From positions 1 to 64,000 of the forward strand of contig NZ_ATWY01000005.1 in NCBI RefSeq assembly GCF_000421405.1: a DNA stretch of 64,000 bases, read 5' to 3'. The notes below the pieces were generated by a model. The model was not told where the DNA came from. It saw only the letters and a program-made list of their open reading frames with translations, and did not search any database. Below are positions 9,601 through 15,767 of this stretch, piece after piece. Every line of letters starts with the position of its first letter. Positions within the stretch are counted from its first letter, which is position 1. The stretch is from Butyrivibrio sp. NC2007. GTDB lineage: Bacteria; Bacillota; Clostridia; Lachnospirales; Lachnospiraceae. The translations under genes were made by a program, and so were the position numbers.

Positions 9601-10456
9601 GGACGTACTTGGTAAGCGTAATGGTATTCTGGCTATTCTTGACCTTGACAGCTTCAAGCCGGTAAATGATATCTACGGACACGATATGGGTGACCGTATG
9701 CTGATCGACCTTGCCGAGATCCTAAGGCACAGCGCCGATTCCAAAGATGTGCTCTGCAGAATCGGAGGAGACGAATTCCTGGCTTTCTATGCGGATACAA
9801 CTCCGAATGAGATGGAGATAAAGACAAAGTTCCTCAACGAAGCAATCCTGGAGTCGGCAAGGAAGCACATGGGCGATGACATGAGCATTCCTCTGGGCGT
9901 TTCTGTCGGTGGTGTATCTGTTCCTGTCGGAAGTCAGACTGAGTATGATGAGCTCTTCAGAAGAGCGGACAGAGCGCTTTATTCCGTCAAGAACGCAGGC
10001 AAGCACGGCTGCAAGCTCTACGAAGAGATCGTGGCAATGGTTGGGGATGATTCGAATATAACCGGCATCTCGGAGCTTAAGGCAATTCTTGGAGAGAGAG
10101 GCAAGTCCGATAAGCCATATCGCGTCGAGCGCGAGCGTATGCAGGATATTTACAGGCTTCTTGTCAGATACGGCGACAATGAAATCCTCAATTCCGCGCT
10201 GGTGCACTTTACCATCCTTGGTCCTGAAGGGGCTCAGGTAACTCCCGAGATCATGGAGCTGTTCCTTGATACTCTCATGGAAAACCTGCGCAACGTTGAC
10301 GTTTACGGCAACGACAGTGGCAACAGAGTCATTGTGCTCCTCTCTGATGTCAGTCAGGAGATCGCCGGCAAGATAGCCGACAGAATGATAAATAAGTGGA
10401 ACGATAATTCGAAGAACGAAGGATTTAAAGTAACTTACGAGAAGGAGATGCTTTAA
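6671..10456 (+). CDS. Giant membrane sensor: ECF-like membrane domain, Reg_prop beta-propeller, Y_Y_Y domain and GGDEF
   Basis: About 1261 aa. The start at 6671 is chosen for GAGGA four bases upstream; the in-frame ATG at 6638 has none. Residues 1-210 contain about six hydrophobic helices resembling ECF-transporter S-component or 5TM sensor domains. Residues ~215-850 carry repeated two-component-regulator propeller motifs (TKDGYMWVGSYSGLYRYDG, DSKGRLWIGTNDSGV, DYQDNVWFAS). A Y_Y_Y-like beta domain (~850-920) and one membrane helix follow. The diguanylate cyclase domain has an intact GGDEF at 1032-1036; the usual RxxD inhibitory site is absent (DSKD in its place). About 120 further residues look like a degenerate second cyclase-type domain. 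Likely an extracellular ligand sensor that makes c-di-GMP; the ligand is unknown. The GNAT gene follows after 2 bp. Confidence 0.85.
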   Translation: MNNKLKSWVGWFVIVICVGLNLLGRTIASGYEIPFWFDSIGTILAAVVLGPIAGAVCGLLLNAIISFADPVSLPYMAVSIAIGVCVGVFYPRRKRNVFKAISTMVMTGILSAVISTPLNIIIYDGKTGNAWGDSFMDMLSSDIQVQALNSFLGEAFVDIPDKVVSFIIAFCLMKLIGLVSKSHRTAAKAFGALLALSVTAPLMLYPVKSSAADFGSEYAGTIYDTESGLESVEINAIAQTKDGYMWVGSYSGLYRYDGYRFRSFAIDERIKNVIVLFVDSKGRLWIGTNDSGVGCYDVDTGEIEFFDTGRGLASDAIRAICEDSEGNIYVATIKQLCKIDQKGEIEVFMAKSFYGVSKLSSSGDTVAGVRSDGSLMIFRDKKIIYVLAGNYTDITKEDEGNYIIGNSSNMTGRLYIKDGMTDIMSKHLAGKLTYFNDILYSKTFKGYFIACENGLGFISDTGVVTDLSTSDFNTSIVDIYVDYQDNVWFASSKQGIKKFSWNPFEDIYAKAHLENEVVNSVLVKDGVLYAGTGSGLKTIDLKTFYSVPIPHPEVLRDVRIRCVMSDSDDNIWFSTYGPGGLVVMHPDKTINTYTRKYDGTEGEKFRSTFELSDGTIVAVSSTCLNFIKNERIFKKLGEDDGITTQVLCMVEDADGTIYAGSDGGGIFVIKNFKVVDTIGAEDGLKSQVVMKITPCRGGYLYVTSNAIYYNNGAEIKPLNSFPYSNNYDVFIDENKKAWVLSSAGIFVLDERDLLANKANKYMLLNRTRGLSTSITANGFYSLKGDNLYLPCTDGVRKVSTSDYDSFNNKYQIRVSEILAGEEPIEPVNGIYRIPAMSGRIVFDVAVMNYALSNPLLHIFLEGTEDEGVTCYQRNMQSLTYTNLPYGNYRLHVQVLDTAGKHVIREEIFPVVKESQLYEREYFRIYLFVVSFLLVAYIGWAIASLVQDMNSIQRLEQEASKDPLTGLLNKRGSTEALKDVLGKRNGILAILDLDSFKPVNDIYGHDMGDRMLIDLAEILRHSADSKDVLCRIGGDEFLAFYADTTPNEMEIKTKFLNEAILESARKHMGDDMSIPLGVSVGGVSVPVGSQTEYDELFRRADRALYSVKNAGKHGCKLYEEIVAMVGDDSNITGISELKAILGERGKSDKPYRVERERMQDIYRLLVRYGDNEILNSALVHFTILGPEGAQVTPEIMELFLDTLMENLRNVDVYGNDSGNRVIVLLSDVSQEIAGKIADRMINKWNDNSKNEGFKVTYEKEML

Positions 10457-10458
10457 GA

Positions 10459-11376
10459 TTGCTTAAGACCATAGCATTTGTCCTAGGGGGAGATGGCCCT
10501 GAGGATGAGAGTTTTAAGGAGGCTGTAAAAGAGACTGCAGCCTACATACAAGAAAATGGATACAGCGTTTACGTGGCAGATGGAAAGGATCCGCTGCCAC
10601 TTTCCATGTCCGAAAATCGGCAGGAGATGCTGGTTTTGACAGATGACCCTCTTTTGGCAAAAGAGCTGTCGGAGGAAGGGTACTTCTGCGTTGGGCTATT
10701 ACATGAGGGTGAAGCCGGGAAGTCTTTTCCGGGACTTAAATATGTCTTTTCCGATATAGAAGAAGTTGATATCGACTCATTCGTAAAGGTCTATCAGAGG
10801 TACGCAGGCGAGCCCTGGACAGTGCTTGAGACTGACAGGCTCATTATCCGTGAGACCACGGTCAGAGACGTAGATGAATTCTACAAGATCTACAGCGACC
10901 CTGAGATGACGCGATATATGGAGGGGCTCTTCGATGACCCTGAAGATGAAAAAAGATATCAGAAGGATTACATTGAGAAGGTCTATGGCCTCTTGGGCTT
11001 TGGCGTGTGGACTCTTGTCAGAAAGGAAGATGACCGCGTTATAGGCAGGGCAGGGTATTCCGTAAGAAACGGCTTTGATGAGCCGGAGCTGGGCTTTCTT
11101 GTTGGAAAAGAGTTCCAGAGACAGGGCTACTGCATGGAAGCTCTAAAAGCCATCATGGAATATGGTAGAAATGTCCTCCAGTTTGATAAGGTGCAGACTC
11201 TTGTCAAAGCTGAGAATGCAGTATCCATCCACATTTGCGAGAGACTTGGCTTTAAAAAGACAGAGGATGTGGACGTTGAGGAGAACATCTACGGCGACGG
11301 TTACAACGACGGAAAAAGAGTTTCTCTCAGTGAATCCAGGCTCGGCAAGTATGTGAGAATGATATTTTTATGGTAA
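10459..11376 (+). CDS. GNAT-family N-acetyltransferase with N-terminal extra domain
   Basis: 305 aa with a TTG start 2 bp after the preceding stop, helped by GGAGAT at about -10. Residues 1-115 form a small alpha/beta region (VLTDDPLLAKELSEEGYFCVG) that looks like a degenerate HAD/receiver-like fold. Residues ~125-290 are a RimJ/RimL-type acetyltransferase: LETDRLIIRETTVRDVDEFY at the start, a GFLVGKEFQRQGYCMEAL acetyl-CoA-binding motif, and NAVSIHICERLGF at the end. It probably transfers acetyl groups to a protein N terminus or small amine; the substrate is not deducible. Translational coupling to the c-di-GMP sensor suggests co-expression rather than a shared reaction. Confidence 0.82.
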   Translation: MLKTIAFVLGGDGPEDESFKEAVKETAAYIQENGYSVYVADGKDPLPLSMSENRQEMLVLTDDPLLAKELSEEGYFCVGLLHEGEAGKSFPGLKYVFSDIEEVDIDSFVKVYQRYAGEPWTVLETDRLIIRETTVRDVDEFYKIYSDPEMTRYMEGLFDDPEDEKRYQKDYIEKVYGLLGFGVWTLVRKEDDRVIGRAGYSVRNGFDEPELGFLVGKEFQRQGYCMEALKAIMEYGRNVLQFDKVQTLVKAENAVSIHICERLGFKKTEDVDVEENIYGDGYNDGKRVSLSESRLGKYVRMIFLW

Positions 11377-11450
11377 TTTTTAGCTTAATCCTGTAAGATA
11401 TAGCTGTAAACGTAGAAAAATGGACAAAGAATAATTAATGGTAGGAGAAA

Positions 11451-13244
11451 ATGAGCTCACTGGAAGTATTTAGTCTAATCGCAGGCCTGGTCGGTGGCCT
11501 TGCAATGTTCCTTTACGGAATGAATGTAATGAGTGGCGGACTCACAAAAGCCGCAGGAGGCAAGCTCGAGAGCGTGCTTGCAAAAGTGACTGAGCACAAG
11601 GTAATCGCATACCTCTTTGGTGTGGGCGTTACGGCGCTGGTTCAGTCTTCATCAGCATCTACCGTCATGGTAGTTGGTCTTGTTAATTCGGGGATAATGA
11701 CTCTTAAGCAGGCAGTTAATGTTATTCTGGGTGCCAATCTCGGTACAACCTTTACTGCATGGCTTCTTTCATTAAACGCAATCAGCAGTGAAAACTTTAT
11801 AATCAATCTGTTAAAGCCCAAGTCCTTTACGCCCTTCCTGGCGCTTATCGGTATTGCGCTTTACATGTTTTCCAAGAATGATAAGAAGAAAAATATCGGA
11901 ACAATTCTTCTTGGTTTCTCGGTTCTTATGTTTGGAATGAGCACCATGTCAGACGCTGTTTCACCTCTTAAGGATGTAGACGGCTTCAAGAGAGTACTTA
12001 CAAGCTTCAGTAATCCCATCATCGGATTCCTTGTTGGTATCCTCTTCACCATGACCATCCAGTCTTCAGCCGGAACCATCGGTGTACTGCAGGCGTTATC
12101 ACTTTCCGTCAAGGTCAAGTACAGCATGGCTATCCCTGTTGTAGTTGGTGCGGAAGTAGGTACCTGTATCACAGCTATTCTCTCATCTCTTGGCGCTAAC
12201 AAGAACGGTAAGAGAACAGCTCTTATGCATCTGTACTTTAACCTTATCAAGGCAACAACCTTTATGATCCTGTTCTATCTGATACATTCCATCGTGAACT
12301 TCGCGTTCATGGACAATGATATCGGAATGGTAGGAATCGCCGGAATCCACACACTGGTCAACCTTGTGGCAACTCCGCTTATGCTGCCTTTCTCAAATCT
12401 TCTTGTAAACATGGCCCTGAAGACCATCCCTATCGACGAGAAGGAAAAGAAGGAGCAGGAGGAGCAGGAAGGTATCCGCACACTGGATCCCCGCTTCCTT
12501 TCAAACCCGCCCTTTGCTCTTGAGCAGGCAAGGATTGCAGCAATTGCCATGGCTAACATGTGCAAGGATGCTCTTTACGAGGCTATCGGACTTATTGATA
12601 ACTTTGAGGAAGAGAAGGCTCAGAATGTCGATTACCTTGAGAGAAAGGTCGATACCTACGAGGATCAGCTGGGAACATACCTTATGCAGATCAACGCTCA
12701 TCACCTCGGTGTAAAAGACTCGCATACTCTGTCAGTTCTTTTGCACTGCATCACAGACTACGAGCGTATCAGTGACCATGCCCTCAACATCATGCAGAAG
12801 GCCAGGGGCATGAGCGAGTCTAAGAGAGAATTTACGCCAAAGGCACAGTCCGAGATGGAGATCTTCTCCAATGCGGTAAAAGAGATCGTTGACCTCTCCG
12901 TCAGAGCTTTCGAGGCTCAGGATGTTGACCTTGCCAAGATGATCGAACCCCTTGAGGAGACCATTGACGGCATCAACATGGAGGTTAAGAGAAGACATAT
13001 CAGGAGACTCAGAAAAGGTAAGTGCACCATCGAGCAGGGCTTTGACCTCACGGATATTAGCACGGACTTTGAGCGTATCGCCGATCACTGCAGTAATATC
13101 GCAGTTGGTCTTATTGAGGTTGATGAGGACGCTTACGATGCTCACGAGTACATCGAGCACCTCAAGGCCGACAAGGGCGAAGAATTCGAGAAGGCAGTCG
13201 ACTTCTATCAGAGAAAGTATCTGCTTCCTTCAGTTAAGTACTAA
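11451..13244 (+). CDS. Na+/phosphate symporter family protein with C-terminal PhoU-like domain
   Basis: 597 aa. The N-terminal ~320 residues hold about eight membrane helices with the two inverted Na/Pi-cotransporter repeats, each with the QSSSA-type motif (ALVQSSSASTVMVVG and TIQSSAGTIGVLQ). After a charged linker, residues ~390-590 form a helical PhoU-like domain (LHCITDYERISDHALNI, TDISTDFERIADHCSNIA). It should import inorganic phosphate with Na+, with the PhoU part as regulator. A sodium-coupled importer fits the Na+-type c subunit of the ATP synthase in this window. GGAGAAA precedes the ATG. The gap from the GNAT gene is 74 bp. Confidence 0.93.
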   Translation: MSSLEVFSLIAGLVGGLAMFLYGMNVMSGGLTKAAGGKLESVLAKVTEHKVIAYLFGVGVTALVQSSSASTVMVVGLVNSGIMTLKQAVNVILGANLGTTFTAWLLSLNAISSENFIINLLKPKSFTPFLALIGIALYMFSKNDKKKNIGTILLGFSVLMFGMSTMSDAVSPLKDVDGFKRVLTSFSNPIIGFLVGILFTMTIQSSAGTIGVLQALSLSVKVKYSMAIPVVVGAEVGTCITAILSSLGANKNGKRTALMHLYFNLIKATTFMILFYLIHSIVNFAFMDNDIGMVGIAGIHTLVNLVATPLMLPFSNLLVNMALKTIPIDEKEKKEQEEQEGIRTLDPRFLSNPPFALEQARIAAIAMANMCKDALYEAIGLIDNFEEEKAQNVDYLERKVDTYEDQLGTYLMQINAHHLGVKDSHTLSVLLHCITDYERISDHALNIMQKARGMSESKREFTPKAQSEMEIFSNAVKEIVDLSVRAFEAQDVDLAKMIEPLEETIDGINMEVKRRHIRRLRKGKCTIEQGFDLTDISTDFERIADHCSNIAVGLIEVDEDAYDAHEYIEHLKADKGEEFEKAVDFYQRKYLLPSVKY

Positions 13245-13271
13245 GAAATATTTACCGGGGATAATTGTGTT

Positions 13272-14426
13272 ATGAACATCAGAAAGCTGAACAGGCTTGA
13301 TACACTTATAGAGAAACAAAGACAGGCAGGCGCACTTCAGGGCGCCAAGATAATCGTTGAGCACAAGGGAAAAAGAGTTTACGAAAACCACTACGAGCCC
13401 GACAGGGAGGACAGCATCTACAAGATCTTCAGCATGACCAAGCCCGTAACGGCCATGGCTGCCATGATCCTGTATGAGAGAGGCGACCTTGATCTTATGA
13501 GCAAGGTGTCTGACTACCTTCCGGCGTATGAGAGTGTTAACGTGGTTTCTGCCGAAGGTATCAGAAAGGCAGTAAACCCCATTACTGTAAAAGATCTTTT
13601 AAACATGACCTCAGGTATCGTGATGCCGGGAGAGTTCGGTGAAGCCGAAAGACTCATGGCCAAGATCGTAAAAGAGGCCAGAGCCCAGAGGGAATCGGGG
13701 ATATTAAAGAGTAACGTCGATATCTGCAACAAGCTGGCAGAGGCAGGAGTTGCCTTTGAGCCCGGCGAGTACTTCAGATACGGATATTCTGCGGACATCT
13801 TAGGTGGCATCATCGAGGTTGTCACAGGCAAGAAGTTATCTGAGTTTTTCAAGAAAGAAATCTTCACTCCTCTTAACATGGAGGATACAGGCTTTAAGAT
13901 CGACGAGGGAAAAGAGTTCAGGGCAGCAGTCCTTTACAGAAGAGATAAAAAGGGCAAGGTTGTAAGAGCCGAGGATGACGTAAGAAGACGCCTTCAGATG
14001 GAGAATCCGAGTAAGGATCCGTGGTTTGAGAGAGGCGGAGCAGGTCTTTATTCCACAGCTGCAGACTACGCGCACTTCGCACAGATGCTTCTCAACAAGG
14101 GAGCATACCACGGCAAGGAGCTCATCGGCAGAAGAACCTTTGAGTTCATGACATCGCCTCAGCTTAATCCCCAGCAGCTCAGTACTTTGGATTTCGAATC
14201 CTGCAAGGGATGCAATTATGGCAATATGTTCAGGATCCTCACAGATCCGGCTACTGCCTGCTCAAACGGAAGCGTTGGAGAGTTTGGCTGGGACGGACTG
14301 GGCGGAACATACTTCTTTGTTGACCCTGAGGAAGAACTGATATTTATATACATGCAGCAGATTGAGGGAGGCTGTGACTTCAGCTTCATAAGAGGACTCA
14401 AGCAAATAGTTTACGGTGCATGTTAA
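13272..14426 (+). CDS. Serine hydrolase of the beta-lactamase class C / family VIII esterase type
   Basis: 384 aa, without an obvious signal peptide, so likely cytoplasmic. The nucleophile motif SMTK places Ser54 and Lys57; FRYGYSADILGGII provides the tyrosine motif, and GWDGLGGTYFFVDPEEELIFIYMQQ is the C-terminal active-site region. Proteins like this are penicillin-binding-fold esterases or peptidases; true beta-lactamase activity is not implied. It starts 27 bp after the phosphate symporter and ends 11 bp before the NUDIX gene, so it belongs to the operon leading to the deaminase-SLOG gene. Substrate unknown. Confidence 0.88.
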   Translation: MNIRKLNRLDTLIEKQRQAGALQGAKIIVEHKGKRVYENHYEPDREDSIYKIFSMTKPVTAMAAMILYERGDLDLMSKVSDYLPAYESVNVVSAEGIRKAVNPITVKDLLNMTSGIVMPGEFGEAERLMAKIVKEARAQRESGILKSNVDICNKLAEAGVAFEPGEYFRYGYSADILGGIIEVVTGKKLSEFFKKEIFTPLNMEDTGFKIDEGKEFRAAVLYRRDKKGKVVRAEDDVRRRLQMENPSKDPWFERGGAGLYSTAADYAHFAQMLLNKGAYHGKELIGRRTFEFMTSPQLNPQQLSTLDFESCKGCNYGNMFRILTDPATACSNGSVGEFGWDGLGGTYFFVDPEEELIFIYMQQIEGGCDFSFIRGLKQIVYGAC

Positions 14427-14437
14427 CGGAGTAAGTA

Positions 14438-14998
14438 ATGGAATTTGAATATATAGAAAAGAAAGAGCAGGGCAGGTTCATCAACCGCTATGACGTTCAT
14501 TACAAGATGGTGGACGGAAACGAGAAGGTCTACGAGATGATAAGCAGAAACCCTGATCTTAAGACCTTTGAAGACCTTCAGAACCGCAAGGAGGATGCAG
14601 TTGCCATCATCATGCATGATGAGTCCGGCGAGAAGATCCTCATTAACAGAGAATTCAGAATGGCCACAGGAAGATGGGTCTACAACTTCCCAGCAGGCCT
14701 TATCGATCCCGGAGAGACTCCGGAACAGGCAGCAAAGAGAGAGCTCAAGGAAGAGACAGGCCTTGATATCTTAAGGATAGACCAGTGGTGGGGACCGTGC
14801 TACAGCGCCATCGGTTTTTCAAATGAGAGAAATGCCTGCTGCGTAGGTGTGGCAGGAGGGTCTTTTTCCGAGAGCACATCCTTCCAGGAGGAGATTGAGC
14901 CCCGCTGGTACACAAAGAGTGAGGTAAAAGAGCTGCTGGCTACAGAGCCGTTTGCAGTAAGAACACAGGCATATTGCTATTGTTGGATCAATGGGTAA
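14438..14998 (+). CDS. NUDIX hydrolase, ADP-ribose pyrophosphatase type
   Basis: 186 aa. It carries a complete Nudix box (GLIDPGETPEQAAKRELKEE then TGL; pattern Gx5Ex7REUxEExGU) at about residues 87-109, preceded by FPAGLID as in ADP-ribose pyrophosphatases. Expected reaction: hydrolysis of ADP-ribose or a related nucleoside diphosphate sugar to AMP plus phosphosugar. Its 3' end overlaps the Crp/Fnr gene by 8 bp, showing translational coupling, and the deaminase-SLOG gene follows. That puts three nucleotide-handling or nucleotide-sensing proteins in a row. Confidence 0.92.
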   Translation: MEFEYIEKKEQGRFINRYDVHYKMVDGNEKVYEMISRNPDLKTFEDLQNRKEDAVAIIMHDESGEKILINREFRMATGRWVYNFPAGLIDPGETPEQAAKRELKEETGLDILRIDQWWGPCYSAIGFSNERNACCVGVAGGSFSESTSFQEEIEPRWYTKSEVKELLATEPFAVRTQAYCYCWING

Positions 14999-15758
14999 AG
15001 AGATGGGCAGTTCAGGCGGAATCTACCGCGCCAAGGACAAGAGTCGCGGTGAAGAACTCAAGAGAGGAATATCGGGCCTAAACATTTGCGAGGAATGCGG
15101 AGGTTTTTGCACCGAGAGCGTGCCCCTTATCGAGGGGCTTCCTGTCAATGCCCAGGTGAGCCTGATGGAGCACTCGATCCATGAGAACCTCAAGAAGAAC
15201 AGCTACCTGTTCAGAGAGGGCGAACCTGTTGATTCAATATGTATAATCCGAAAGGGAAGGGTCAAGCTCTGCAGATATGACTCTCTGGGAAGAGAGCAGA
15301 TAGTAACTATTCTTGCAGATCACGACATCATCTGGGAAGGCATGTTCCTTGACGGCAGTATCTATCCCTATTCTGCTGTATGCCTCACCAACGCTTCCAT
15401 CTGTCAGATACACAGGGATGATTTCATCAAAGTTGTCAATGATCCCCACGCAGCCATGAACACCATAATACTTCTTAGCAAGAAGCTGCATGATGCCAAT
15501 GAGAGGAACATGCTTCTTTCAACTAAGGACCCGATGGCAAGGCTGGCGGGATTTCTTTTATACAGAGTCGACAGAAGTATCGACGACGATGTTATTTTAA
15601 AGCTCGATGATATCGCAGCCAGCGTAAGTCTTCGTACCGAGACCGTCTCCAGGAAGCTTCGCGAAATGGAGAGGGAAGGCCTTATTGAGAGGCTCGGGCA
15701 CGCAAGGATCAGAGTGCTGGATCGCGATGGACTTAAGGAGATATACGTTTCTCAGTAA
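14991..15758 (+). CDS. Crp/Fnr-family transcription regulator with N-terminal Cys cluster
   Basis: 255 aa. Residues 33-40 read CEECGGFC, a CxxCxxxC cluster just before the cyclic-nucleotide-binding fold, reminiscent of the Fe-S cysteines of FNR though with different spacing. The sensor beta-roll spans ~55-160 (NSYLFREGEPVDSICIIRKG) and the C-terminal winged HTH ~185-245 (IAASVSLRTETVSRKLREME), typical Crp/Fnr DNA recognition. It overlaps the NUDIX gene by 8 bp and ends 9 bp before the deaminase-SLOG gene, so it may control this operon. ATG at 15003 is an alternative start. Redox, nitric oxide or nucleotide sensing cannot be told apart from sequence. Confidence 0.88.
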   Translation: MGKEMGSSGGIYRAKDKSRGEELKRGISGLNICEECGGFCTESVPLIEGLPVNAQVSLMEHSIHENLKKNSYLFREGEPVDSICIIRKGRVKLCRYDSLGREQIVTILADHDIIWEGMFLDGSIYPYSAVCLTNASICQIHRDDFIKVVNDPHAAMNTIILLSKKLHDANERNMLLSTKDPMARLAGFLLYRVDRSIDDDVILKLDDIAASVSLRTETVSRKLREMEREGLIERLGHARIRVLDRDGLKEIYVSQ

Positions 15759-15767
15759 GGAGCGTCT

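Noticed and set aside
13272..14426. Beta-lactamase resistance gene
   Set aside because: The SxxK fold is shared by many esterases and peptidases, no export signal is seen, and the gene sits in a housekeeping-style operon.
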